Assembly: GCF_003386285.1 (NCBI RefSeq)
Contig: NZ_QPNC01000033.1
Span: 1 to 64,000, forward strand
Direction: 5' to 3'
Source: Nocardiopsis sp. FIRDI 009
GTDB lineage: Bacteria > Actinomycetota > Actinomycetes > Streptosporangiales > Streptosporangiaceae
DNA length: 64,000 nt
Shown here one piece after another: positions 27,961 through 39,740 of the stretch. Numbering within the stretch: the first letter of the stretch is position 1; each line of letters starts with the position of its first letter. The notes under the pieces were generated by a model. The model worked only from the letters and a program-made list of their open reading frames with translations, was not told the origin of the DNA and did not search any database. Position numbers and translations under genes: made by a program.

Positions 27961-29304
27961 TCATCGGTAGTCACGCAACAGGGCGGACAGGCACTCGGTA
28001 CCGAAGTGGAGGGCGTCGACGGGGACGCGCTCGTTGGCCTGGTGCAGCATCCCCCGGTGCCGGGACCCGGCCGGCAGGCGCATCGGCAGCCACCCGTAGC
28101 ACCGGATACCCAGTTGGGCGAAGAGCCGGTTGTCGGTGGAAGCGGGGGTGATCATGGGCAGCGGCACCGCGTCGGGGTCGGCCTTGCGCAGGATCCCGAC
28201 CAGGGTGTCGTAGAAGCCCCCGAACTCCGGCTCGGCGATCCCGCCGGGATCGATCCGGGAGCCCTCCAACAGCAGTTCGAACTCGATGCCGGGTCCGGCC
28301 AGGGAGCGGACCTCGGCCTCGAAGTCGGCCGCGGTGAAGGCGCCGGGCAGGATCCGGCCGTCCATGTCGACGCTGACGCTCTCGGGCACCATGTTGATCT
28401 TGTCGGAGGCGCGCACGACCGTCGGGTTGACGGTGTGCCGCAGCACCGAGTCCAGGTAGAGCGCCTGCTCGACGGGGAGGTCGGCGGGCGGCCGGTCGTG
28501 GGGTCCGTCGGTGCGCAGCCGGTGCACCGCCTCCCCCGTCGGTCCGGGCAGGTGCTGGGACAGCTCGGCGAGCATCCGGTCCGCCGCGGGCACCGTGTGT
28601 CGGGGCAGGCGTGCCCCGGTGAGCGCGCCGAGCAGCCGGGCGAGCCGGATCATCGGCGTGTCCGGAGGCATCATCCGCGACCCGTGGCCGCCGGGTCCGC
28701 GCAGCGTGGCACGCAGCCAGCAGGCGCGCTTCTCGGCGACGACGACGGGGTGGAAGCGGACACCGTCCAGCTCGATGTCGGCCCCCGCCTCCTCACCGAT
28801 GGCGTAGCGCACCCCGTCGAACAGTTCCGCGTGCCGCTCGACCAGGTGGCGGGCGCCGACGGCGCTGCCGTTCTCCTCGTCGGCGACGACGGCCAGCAGG
28901 ACGTCCCCGGCGGGCCGTTCACCGCGTTCGCGCATGCTCAGGAGGGCGGAGAGCATCATCGCGAGGCCGCCCTTCATGTCGATGGCCCCGCGGCCCCACA
29001 CCTCCCCGTCCACGATCCGCCCCTCGAAGGGCGGATGCAGCCAGTCTTGGCCCGTGACGGGGACGACGTCGCTGTGCGCGTGCAGCAGCAGCGGGGGCGC
29101 CTCGCCCCTGCCCCGGAACCGGGCGATCACGTTGGGCCGACCGGGGGCGGCGGCGATGACCCTGACGTCGATCTCCTCGTCTCCGCCGAGCAGGTCGGCG
29201 ACGTAGGCGGCGCAGGCCCCCTCGTCTCCGGGCGGGTTGGTGGTGTCGATCCGGATCAGGTTCTGGAGCAGGGCGACCGGATCAGTGGTTCTCGCCGTGG
29301 ACAT
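27961..29304 (-). CDS. M20-family metallopeptidase/deacylase
   Basis: A 447-residue ArgE/DapE/carboxypeptidase-type two-zinc hydrolase. Metal and base residues are visible: HAHSDVVPVTGQDW, WGRGAIDMKGG, VVADEENGSA and HRGMLHQANERV near the end; the dimerisation lid lies between. ATG 29304 is set by GGAAGAGG 6 nt upstream; an earlier ATG at 29310 would have no space for a ribosome site. It is tightly linked to the two acyl-CoA dehydrogenases and the Ser module. It is distinct from the LysK-type M20 gene at 44062, so a separate task such as removing an N-acyl group or cutting a peptide intermediate is likely. The substrate is unknown. Confidence 0.85.
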   Translation of the reverse strand: MSTARTTDPVALLQNLIRIDTTNPPGDEGACAAYVADLLGGDEEIDVRVIAAAPGRPNVIARFRGRGEAPPLLLHAHSDVVPVTGQDWLHPPFEGRIVDGEVWGRGAIDMKGGLAMMLSALLSMRERGERPAGDVLLAVVADEENGSAVGARHLVERHAELFDGVRYAIGEEAGADIELDGVRFHPVVVAEKRACWLRATLRGPGGHGSRMMPPDTPMIRLARLLGALTGARLPRHTVPAADRMLAELSQHLPGPTGEAVHRLRTDGPHDRPPADLPVEQALYLDSVLRHTVNPTVVRASDKINMVPESVSVDMDGRILPGAFTAADFEAEVRSLAGPGIEFELLLEGSRIDPGGIAEPEFGGFYDTLVGILRKADPDAVPLPMITPASTDNRLFAQLGIRCYGWLPMRLPAGSRHRGMLHQANERVPVDALHFGTECLSALLRDYR

Positions 29305-29306
29305 CG

Positions 29307-30485
29307 TCATCCTCTTCCGGGGTCGTCGGCGTTGTGGGCGGCCCGCAGCAGACGCGCGGCCTCCTTGCGGAGGCCGGTGCCGGTGCCGAACCTCGGCGCG
29401 TCCACCGCCGCCCTGCGGTAGAAGAAGGAGGCGTCGCACCGCTCCGTCATCCCCAGCGCCCCGTGCAGGTGGACGGCCTCCGCGGACACGGTGCGGGCGA
29501 GGTCGTTGGCCAACAGCGCCGCCTGGACCGCGTGCAGGACGATCCCGTCCGTGCCGGAGTCGGCCACCCGAGCGGTCCGGCGGACCAGGGCGAGCAGGGC
29601 GGCGTTCTCCGCGCTGAGCGCGGCGAGCCGGTGGGCGGGGGCCTGCATCCCGGCCAGGGGGCGGCCGAACGCGACGCGTTCCTTCAGGTGGGCGACGGTG
29701 AGGTCGAGCGCGCCCCGGCACAGGCCGGACAGATAGGCCGCGTGCCGGAGCCTGGCCCGGGCCAGGGCGGACGCGTAGTGCCGGTCGACCCGGACGAGGC
29801 CGTCGGGTGCCAGGGCGGCACGGTCGAGGGAGACGCCGTACAGGTCGCCCCGGCCCAGGTCGTCCTGGCGTCGGACACCCACCCCGGGCTGGTCGACGGG
29901 CACCAGGCAGGCGTGCATGGCTCCGTCGACGGCGCCCACGGCCAGGATCAGGTCGGCGTCCGCGGCGAAGGGGACGAACCGGCGTGAGCCCGTCACCGTG
30001 CCGTGGTCCCGGTCGACCTCCAGGGCTCCGGGGGCGTCGGGTTCGTCGGCGCCGCGGTCCCGCAGGGCCAGGGCCACGGTGGTCCGCCCGTCGGCCACCT
30101 CGGTGAGGAGCCGGTCGTGGCGCCCGTCGCGGGCGAGGAGGTCGGCGGCGAGGAGCGTGTCGGGGAGAAGGCTCTGGTACAGGCCCGGCCCGGTCAGCTC
30201 CGCCACCTCGACCAGGATCCGCTGGGCCTGTTCGGAGCCGCCCAGGTGCGCGGGCAGGGCGGCGCTCAGGACGCCCATGTCGGCGAGGGTGGCCCACACA
30301 CTGGCCCGCACGTCGGTGTCGTCCTCGGCCGGGGCCGCGCGGCTCCCCGCGCCCCGCGGCCGGTCCCCGATCCGGCGGAGGACGGGGTTCAGGTCATCGT
30401 GGAAGAGCTCCGCGCACTCGGCGCGCACCTCGTCCGGGGTGGCTCCCGCCAGCGTCCGGGCGGGCGGCTGTGTTCGGGTCGTCAT
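29307..30485 (-). CDS. Acyl-CoA dehydrogenase-like protein, partner subunit
   Basis: A 392-residue flavin dehydrogenase-family protein of the divergent class that often pairs with a canonical subunit. Helical N-terminal domain (MGVLSAALPAHLGG), a poorly conserved beta domain, and a C-terminal helical domain with RVAFGRPLAGMQAPAHRL and AVHLHGALGMTERCDASFFY. Its stop overlaps the start region of the M20 gene and it begins 1 bp after the other dehydrogenase ends, so both are made together. Expected role: with its neighbour, FAD-dependent alpha,beta-desaturation of an acyl-CoA or acyl-ACP, here probably the fatty acid later loaded by the FAAL. Confidence 0.85.
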   Translation of the reverse strand: MTTRTQPPARTLAGATPDEVRAECAELFHDDLNPVLRRIGDRPRGAGSRAAPAEDDTDVRASVWATLADMGVLSAALPAHLGGSEQAQRILVEVAELTGPGLYQSLLPDTLLAADLLARDGRHDRLLTEVADGRTTVALALRDRGADEPDAPGALEVDRDHGTVTGSRRFVPFAADADLILAVGAVDGAMHACLVPVDQPGVGVRRQDDLGRGDLYGVSLDRAALAPDGLVRVDRHYASALARARLRHAAYLSGLCRGALDLTVAHLKERVAFGRPLAGMQAPAHRLAALSAENAALLALVRRTARVADSGTDGIVLHAVQAALLANDLARTVSAEAVHLHGALGMTERCDASFFYRRAAVDAPRFGTGTGLRKEAARLLRAAHNADDPGRG

Positions 30486-30486
30486 C

Positions 30487-31658
30487 TCAGAGCATCCCCA
30501 GACCGTTGGTCGCGATGAGGTAGAGCATGACCTCGGACGTGCCGGAGGCCAGCCGGTGCGCGGGCCCCATCCGGTAGTCGGCCTCGTGCCGTGCGGTGGT
30601 CCCCGCCTCCTCGTCCCAGCGGGACAGGAGCGCGTCGGCCCCGCCGACCTCCATCCCCGCGTCGAGGACGGGCCGGAACTGTTCGCTGGCGTACCACTTG
30701 CTCATCGCCGACGCCACGGGGTCGGCGGCGCCGCGGTCGAGGTCGTGCACCATCTCCCACGCCAGCGCGTGGCTGGCCCGCAGCTTGGCGTCCAGCTCGG
30801 CCAGGCGGACCGCGTACACCGGGTCGTCGAGTCGGCCGGAGCGCGCGGCGCGCTCCACCACCAGGTCCAGCAGGCGCCGGGCCTTGCCGTGGAAGTCGAC
30901 CCCCGTGCGCTCCAGTTGGAGCAGGTCGTTCATGAGCCGCCAGCCGTCGTCCACCCGGCCGACGACGGACTCCGGGCCGAGCCGCACGCCGTCGATCGCG
31001 ACGAGGCAGAAGCACTCGTCGGCCATGCTCGGCACCGGTTCGACGTGCACGCCGGGTGAGCGCAGCGGCAGCAGGAACAGCGTGATCCCGTGCATGGGCA
31101 CCGGCCCGTCGCTGGTGCGCGCGGCGCACAGGGCGATTTCGCCGTACTGGGACTTCATGTTGTAGACCTTGGAGCCGTACAGCCGCCAGCCGTCGCCGTC
31201 GGGTTCGGCGCGGGTGGCCAGACCGGACAGGTCCGATCCGCAACCGGGCTCGGTGAACAGCACGGTCGCCACACGTTCGCCCGCGGCCAGGGCGGGCAGA
31301 TGCTCCCTCTTCTGCTCCTCGGTCCCCTCCATCAGCAGGAACAGGCCGACGATGTCCACGCCGAGGACGTGCACGTCGTCGGGCACACCGGCCAGGGCCA
31401 TCTCCTCCGTGACGATGGCGGCCTCCACGGCGCCCAGGCCGAGGCCGCCGTACTCGACGGGCCAGCTGGGGGCCAGCCAGCCCCGCTCACCCAGGAGCCG
31501 GTAGGTCTCCAGGAGGACGGGCTCGTCGCCCGGCGGTCGGGCGGCCAGCCCGGTGAGCTCGTCGCGCACCTCCGGCCGCGTCAGCAGGGCCCGCACGTCC
31601 GCGCGGAAGGAGCGCTGGTCGGCGCTGAGTTCGGGGATGGGCTCCCGGATCGTCACCG

Positions 31659-31662
<4 letters not shown>
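30487..31662 (-). CDS. Acyl-CoA dehydrogenase, canonical subunit
   Basis: A 391-residue acyl-CoA dehydrogenase with the family's FAD-binding signature FTEPGCGSDLSGLATRAEPD, GWRLYGSKVYNMKSQYG in the beta domain, and the C-terminal block HRLASGTSEVMLYLIATNG. Length and motifs are normal. It overlaps the stop of the upstream NRPS by ATGA and is followed after 1 bp by the second dehydrogenase; the pair likely forms a heteromer. In lipopeptide clusters such pairs modify the lipid tail, which I infer here. An alternative is desaturation of a carrier-bound amino acid. Confidence 0.9.
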
Positions 31663-34957
<3,295 letters not shown>

Positions 34958-34961
<4 letters not shown>

Positions 34962-35812
34962 CGGGGACTCCCAACGGGTTCGGCCACCCGGACCCGCGTC
35001 CCCTCGCCCGCCACGGCGGCGAGCACGGGCGACTCGACCCTGCCGTCGGAGATGACGGCGGAGGACGCCCCGCCGAGCAGGGCGTGCCGGGCGGCGCGCA
35101 GTTTGACGGACATGCCGCCGACGGCGGCGCCGCCGACACCGCCCTCGGGGGCGAGCAGGGTCTCGGTCAGCAGTGAGGATTCGTCGGTGTGGTCGGCGAG
35201 CAGCCCGGGGGCGGCGGTGAGCAGGACGAGGCGGGTCGGCAGCCCCGCGCCGGAGAGCGCGGCGGCGACGGCCGCCGCCGCCCGGTCCGCGTCGACGTTG
35301 ACCGGGTGGCTGTCCTCGCCCAGGGCCGGCGGGGAGAGCACGGGAACCGCCCCGGCCGCCAGCAGCGACATCGGCAGGGACGGGTCGACCCCGGTGATGC
35401 GGCCGCTGTGGTCGTCCCGGACGACCCGGGTGCGACCGTCCACGAGCGCCCGGTAGGCGCGCGGCCGACGGGCCCGGATCAGGCCGCCGTCCATGCCGCT
35501 CAGCCCCACCGCCGACACCCCGTTGCGGGCGAGCTCGCACACCAGCTCGGGTTTGAACCCGCCCAGGAGGGCGAACCGCAGGACCTCCATGGAGGCCGGG
35601 TCCGTGTAGCGGCTGGACGTGCCGCCGGGGGTGGTCAGCCTGCGCTGGGGAACCCCCAGGCGCCGGGCCAGGTCGTCCAGGTCGGCGGCGCCTCCGTGGA
35701 CCAGGACGACGCGCCGCCCCCCGGTGACCAGGCGCCCCAGGTCCCGGCAGACACCCGCCCGGTTCAGGGCGCGGTCCCCGCCGATCTTGACCACGAGTAC
35801 GTCATCGGACAT
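34958..35812 (-). CDS. lysZ: LysZ-type kinase ([LysW]-acyl gamma-phosphate synthesis)
   Basis: A 284-residue amino acid kinase of the ArgB/LysZ family. It phosphorylates the side-chain carboxylate of glutamate or aminoadipate while the amino group is held by the LysW carrier. Visible motifs: VVKIGGDRALN at the start, VVLVHGGAADLDDLARRLG, GLSGMDGGLIRARR, HPVNVDADRAA and GGMSVKLRAARHAL. ATG 35812. It lies 10 bp after LysY and overlaps the following NRPS module. Its genome place beside LysW and LysY, and the presence of LysX and LysK in the same cluster, favour LysZ over primary-metabolism ArgB. Confidence 0.92.
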
Positions 35813-35822
35813 CGCATGCTCC

Positions 35823-36845
35823 TCAGATCGGGTGGAGTCCGGGGAACCCGAGCCCGGTCCGCTCGTCCCAGCCCATCCGGATGTTCAAGCTCTGGACCGC
35901 GTTGCCCGCACCGCCCTTGACGAGGTTGTCCAGGGCCCCCACGAGGGTGAGGTCGCGGGTGCCGGGCGCCGCCGCGAAGCCGACGTCGCAGAAGTTCGAT
36001 CCGAGGAGGATCTTCGGCTCCGGCAGCCGGTAGTTGCCCCGCTTCTGGGCGACGAGGCGGACGAACGGCTCGTCCCGGTACCGGTTCCGGTATGCCGCGC
36101 GGATCTCGCGTTCGCTCACCTCCCCGACGGTCCTGGCACGGATCACGACCTGGACGCCGCGCACCGCGTCGACCCCGGTCGCCGCCATCCTCGGCGTGGT
36201 ACCGGTCGCCTGGGCGATCTCGGCCTCGTGGCGGTGCCCCGCGGGTGCGAAGAGCCGCAGAACCCCGCTCCGTTCGGCGTGGAGGTTCATCTCCCCCGCC
36301 GAGGCGCCGGAGCCGCTGGATCCCACCCGGCCGTCCACCACGACCTCGGGCTCGACCAAGCCGGCCTCGGTGAGGGGCGTGAGCGCGAGGATCGCGGCCG
36401 TGGCCATACAACCCGGGACCCCGATCCGGTCGGCGCCGGTCAGCGCCTCGCGGTCGAGTTCGGGGAGCCCGCGCACGGCGGAACCGAGCAGCTCCGGAGT
36501 GGGGTGCTCACCGTAGTGGCGGCGGTAGACCTCGGGGTCGGACAGCCGCAGGTCAGGGCTGAGGTCGAGCACGACCTTGCCCCGGGCGGACAGCTCGGCC
36601 CGAGCCGCGGGGTCGGACGTCCCCGAGCCGGTGAAGAACAGCGCGTCGCACTCGGGTAGGCGTTCGGGCGCGGTGTAGACGAGGTCGGTCATACCTCGCA
36701 GATTGGGGTGGGTCAGGTCGACCCTGCGCTCGGCGAGGCGCGTCGACGTGACCGCGACGACCCTGACCTCGGGGTGGCCGAGGAGGAGCCGCAGCAGCTC
36801 CCCTCCGATGTATCCCGCCCCGCCGACGATTCCAACACTGATCAC
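35823..36845 (-). CDS. lysY: LysY-type reductase ([LysW]-semialdehyde formation)
   Basis: A 340-residue ArgC/LysY-family NADPH-dependent reductase that converts the LysW-bound acyl phosphate to the semialdehyde. It has the Rossmann start SVGIVGGAGYIGGELLRLLL, the catalytic cysteine in IGVPGCMATAAILAL, and the C-terminal NLVKGGAGNAVQSLNI block. I chose GTG 36845 (VISVGIVGG) because AAGGGGG lies 5 nt before it; GTG 36863 upstream is in frame but lacks a site. It follows LysW by 34 bp. The semialdehyde it makes is the expected acceptor for the transketolase pair encoded at 39741-41560. Confidence 0.92.
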   Translation of the reverse strand: MISVGIVGGAGYIGGELLRLLLGHPEVRVVAVTSTRLAERRVDLTHPNLRGMTDLVYTAPERLPECDALFFTGSGTSDPAARAELSARGKVVLDLSPDLRLSDPEVYRRHYGEHPTPELLGSAVRGLPELDREALTGADRIGVPGCMATAAILALTPLTEAGLVEPEVVVDGRVGSSGSGASAGEMNLHAERSGVLRLFAPAGHRHEAEIAQATGTTPRMAATGVDAVRGVQVVIRARTVGEVSEREIRAAYRNRYRDEPFVRLVAQKRGNYRLPEPKILLGSNFCDVGFAAAPGTRDLTLVGALDNLVKGGAGNAVQSLNIRMGWDERTGLGFPGLHPI

Positions 36846-36879
36846 CGGTGCCCCCTTCGCCACTCCGTTGAGCCGGTAC

Positions 36880-37050
36880 TCACTCGCCCCAGTCCTCTTC
36901 GGGCTCGGGCGCGACCGCGATGGTCAGCGGGTCGAGGGAGACGACCTCCAGTTCCCCGGCGCACTCGCCGCACTCGATGATCTCGTTGCGCTCGATCGTC
37001 TCGGAGACGACGACGTCAGCGACGCATTCCGGACAGGATTTGACAGCCAT
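36880..37050 (-). CDS. lysW: LysW-type amino-group carrier protein (AmCP)
   Basis: A 56-residue carrier. It has two zinc-binding pairs, CPEC and CGEC, in the N-terminal half and a very acidic C-terminus ending EDWGE, the defining motif: the last glutamate forms an isopeptide bond with the amino group of the substrate, which protects it during side-chain chemistry. ATG 37050 follows GAGGAAG; the upstream in-frame ATG at 37089 is less well placed. It is the first gene of the LysW-LysY-LysZ-NRPS run, with about 200 bp of promoter region and one copy of the cluster palindrome upstream. The key diagnostic gene of this window. Confidence 0.96.
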   Translation of the reverse strand: MAVKSCPECVADVVVSETIERNEIIECGECAGELEVVSLDPLTIAVAPEPEEDWGE

Positions 37051-37218
37051 GGCTTCCTCTTTCGTGTTCATGGCGGATTCGGACAGCACTCCGGACGATG
37101 GTTCGCCGCGGCGTCCGAGTACCTTGAAATGAATCCTCGGGAACCGAGGCCGACGGCGTGCTGATCCGTTTTCCTTTCACCGGGTACGAGGATTCCGGAG
37201 AGCGAATGGCGCCGGCAG

Positions 37219-37234
37219 TAGGGGATATCCCCCA
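37219..37234. promoter_or_regulatory. Cluster operator, copy B
   Basis: TAGGGGATATCCCCCA with a perfect 12-bp core GGGGATATCCCC, 169 bp upstream of the LysW start in a less GC-rich intergenic stretch (37051-37250). Best palindrome of the four copies. Confidence 0.6.
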
Positions 37235-37250
37235 CACAGCCCGCCGGGGG

Positions 37251-38255
37251 TCAGAGGGAGGCGGGCACGCGCTCCATGAGGGCGGCGGCCCGCTCGTGGG
37301 CGGCCACCAGCCGGTCCGCCCGGACGCGCACGCCCTCCCGGTCCCCGGGGGTTCCCGCCGTGGCCACGGCGATGCGCAGGGCCGACCAGTGGTGCGCCAC
37401 CGCGTCGACGGCGCGGGAGAGCTCGGCCAACCGCCGGTCCCCGGAGTCGTGCCCCGCCCGCGACAGGAACTCGGCGTGCAGTCCCGTGACCGCGAGGATC
37501 GGGCCGATGACGACGAACGCCTCGTCCGCGTCGACCGGGGATGCCTCCGGCGCTCCGCCGACCCGGTTCAGGAAGGCCCGGAGACCGGACAGTCCGCTGG
37601 TGGAGGGGGTGTCGGGGGCGAGCAGTCCGCGCACGTTGGCCTCGACCACCCGGCCGACGAAGTCGGGGGTGAACTCCGGCTGGTCCGCGCCGACGGTCAC
37701 CTCCAGCCACCGGTTGCCGATCGGGTTGGAGGTGAAGAACATGTCCCGCTCGTGAACCACGGGGTTGCCCGAGTCACGCGCGGCGTTGAACTCCTCCAGG
37801 GGGATCGGCCCCTGGTAGGACGGCGGGGTCGGGTCGGCCACGAGGACCTCTCCGCGGGCGTCGTCGAAGCCGTACACCGCCAGCAGGTGGTTGGTGTGGA
37901 CGTCCCGGTAGGCGGGGCGGAACGGCAGGTGGTAGTTGTCCGCGGCCACGCCGACGATCTCGCCCGCGGCGAGGCGTTCGCGTACCTGGCGCCATCCCTG
38001 CTCGACGTCGTCCGGCCGGTGCCAGCGCGAGCTGATGTCGTGGTGCGGAGCGAGCCCCGCGAACAGGTCGTCGGCCGCGCCCGGCAGGTAGTACTCCTCC
38101 CGGCGCATGTCGCCGGGGTAGTGGAAGCCCCAGGCCGCGCCGAGCGCCTGGACCGGGTCCAGGCCGTGGTGGTCCAACAGGACTCCGGCGGTGTTGTGCA
38201 GGCAGTGCGACAGGTCGTGCCGCCAGTACCGGACGGGGCTCAGTTCGACGCGCAC
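37251..38255 (-). CDS. BtrH-like acyltransferase/cysteine-peptidase-fold protein
   Basis: A 334-residue protein whose first half matches the BtrH N-terminal type (papain/C39-like fold): candidate nucleophile Cys in HDLSHCLHNTAG, then WGFHYPG, the histidine region VHTNHLLAVYGFDDARGEVLVADPT and an aspartate. BtrH in butirosin synthesis moves an acyl group from a carrier protein to an amine. The second half (about 200-334) is helical and without a clear match. GTG 38255 follows GGGAGGTG and overlaps the preceding gene by 16 bp. In this setting it could transfer or release a carrier-bound amino acyl or fatty acyl group; the exact reaction is not shown. Confidence 0.7.
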   Translation of the reverse strand: MRVELSPVRYWRHDLSHCLHNTAGVLLDHHGLDPVQALGAAWGFHYPGDMRREEYYLPGAADDLFAGLAPHHDISSRWHRPDDVEQGWRQVRERLAAGEIVGVAADNYHLPFRPAYRDVHTNHLLAVYGFDDARGEVLVADPTPPSYQGPIPLEEFNAARDSGNPVVHERDMFFTSNPIGNRWLEVTVGADQPEFTPDFVGRVVEANVRGLLAPDTPSTSGLSGLRAFLNRVGGAPEASPVDADEAFVVIGPILAVTGLHAEFLSRAGHDSGDRRLAELSRAVDAVAHHWSALRIAVATAGTPGDREGVRVRADRLVAAHERAAALMERVPASL

Positions 38256-38824
38256 GACGCCACCTCCCGGTCGTCCCGGACGAGGGTCACGGCGAAGACG
38301 TGCATCGCCGGATTGTCCGGCAGCCGCAGCGCGCGGAGCCGGCCCCGCACGGACACCGGCGAGCGCTGCTGCCAGATGGAGGGCTCGTGCGGGGTGTGGG
38401 TGTGCCTGGGGTAGCGCAGGGCCGTCGTCCGGAAGGCGAGCGGTTCCCCGAAGCGGCTGCCGGTCTCCGGCCAGAAGTCGGACATGCGCAGGTGCTCCGC
38501 CAGCTCGGTGCCGTCGGCGTAGACCAGGCCGAGGTGGTCCTCGGTGCGCCGTTCAGCGGCGCCCAGCAGGTAGACCCAGTCGTAGTCGCCCGGCGGCACC
38601 TCGACGAGCTGTCCGCGGCAGCGCACGTTGTCGCCGCTCGGGGCCGCCCCGACGGGGAACTCGAAGGGCACCCCGCAGACGCCGACCCGTGTTCCCGGCT
38701 CCGGGAGCTCCTCGGCGGGGAACGTGTTCCCCCAGATGTTGAAACCGTATTCCCCAGACGAACCCGGAGGCTGGATTCCCCGGTTGTTGCAGTACCGCGA
38801 AAGGTCGACCACTGCTGTTTTCAT
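38240..38824 (-). CDS. Beta-rich protein of unknown function, long form
   Basis: A 194-residue protein with no family I can name. It has strand-rich blocks: YGFNIWGNTFPAEELP, VGVCGVPFEFPVG, GQLVEVPPGDYDWVYLLG and a C-terminal RLRALRLPDNPAMHVFAVTL. This layout resembles a jelly-roll sugar-binding module. The last two blocks reappear in the 110-residue protein at 42858-43190 (VELPRGDYDWLRVEL, VGLRLPERPDMKVLSLEPV), so the two are related and both belong to the AmCP part of the cluster. No signal peptide. It starts 27 bp from the divergent GNAT gene; ribosome site AAAGAGAG. Confidence 0.75.
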   Translation of the reverse strand: MKTAVVDLSRYCNNRGIQPPGSSGEYGFNIWGNTFPAEELPEPGTRVGVCGVPFEFPVGAAPSGDNVRCRGQLVEVPPGDYDWVYLLGAAERRTEDHLGLVYADGTELAEHLRMSDFWPETGSRFGEPLAFRTTALRYPRHTHTPHEPSIWQQRSPVSVRGRLRALRLPDNPAMHVFAVTLVRDDREVASCASN

Positions 38825-38851
38825 TTTCTCTCTTTCGTCTATATTGAGAAC

Positions 38852-39724
38852 ATGAATAAAACACTTGACGCCACCGGATCACCCGTGGTCTCCGAAATTC
38901 GCGACCTGACGGGGGAGACCGCCTCGGAGATCTCCGGGCTGACCCGTGCCGCCTATGCCGCCGGGGACCTGGTCCCCGGACTCCCGACGGCGGACGGCGC
39001 GCTCGCCGGCCCGGAGGAGGTCAGGTCCGACCTGCTCGCGGGCGCCCGTCTGTGGGTCGCCGCGGCCGGGGGACGCCTGGTCGGCGCCGTCCGCGGGATC
39101 AGGGGCGACGACGGCGCCTGGGAGGTGCGGCGGCTGGCCGTGGCTCCCTGGTACCGCCGGGGCGGCACCGCCAGGACGCTGCTGCGGCGGCTGGAGGAGG
39201 AGGGTTTCGCCGCCGGGGCCGACCGCGTGGTGCTCGACGCCGTCGTCGAACGCGGCAACCCGGCCTTCTACGCCCGGGTCGGTTACACGGCCGTCCGCCA
39301 CTTCGGAGCGGAGGACAAGCCGCTGTCCGAGGTGCGTATGGAGCGGACCCCCGACGCCCCGGAACGGGGTGCCTGCTCCGCGCCGGACGGCCGCGGAACG
39401 GCGGTGTTCTGGTGGTCGGTGGGAGGGCGGACGCTGTGCGCGGTCACCCCGGTGGCGCGGGCCCCCCTCCCGGGCACCGGCCGACCCGCGCCCCTCGGGT
39501 ACGCGGAGGCGGTCCCGGTGGGCGCGGACTTCCGGAGGGGAGCCGCGGACACCGCCGCGCTCCTCGACTCCCTGGCCGGAGGCGCCGTGCTCCGGGAGGG
39601 GGACGCCCTGGTCTTCGACTCGCCCGTCCACGACCTCACCGCCTTCCGACAGCCCCGGCTGGTCCACCCCGACCTCCTGGCCCGGTGGCGCGACCCCTCG
39701 GTACGGCTCCTCCAGCGGGCGTGA
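38852..39724 (+). CDS. GNAT N-acetyltransferase with extra C-terminal domain
   Basis: A 290-residue protein. Residues about 10-165 are a GNAT domain, with the acetyl-CoA loop WEVRRLAVAPWYRRGGTART and the RGNPAFYARVGYTAV block. Residues about 170-290 form a second, unassigned domain (FWWSVGGRTLCAVTPVAR, VLREGDALVFDSPVHDL). It is one of only three rightward genes in the cluster and is divergent from the 194-residue protein gene with only 27 bp between start codons. Likely roles are N-acetylation of a reactive amine for self-protection or blocking of an intermediate; this is inference. Confidence 0.8.
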   Translation: MNKTLDATGSPVVSEIRDLTGETASEISGLTRAAYAAGDLVPGLPTADGALAGPEEVRSDLLAGARLWVAAAGGRLVGAVRGIRGDDGAWEVRRLAVAPWYRRGGTARTLLRRLEEEGFAAGADRVVLDAVVERGNPAFYARVGYTAVRHFGAEDKPLSEVRMERTPDAPERGACSAPDGRGTAVFWWSVGGRTLCAVTPVARAPLPGTGRPAPLGYAEAVPVGADFRRGAADTAALLDSLAGGAVLREGDALVFDSPVHDLTAFRQPRLVHPDLLARWRDPSVRLLQRA

Positions 39725-39740
39725 AGCCGGTGGCCCGGCC

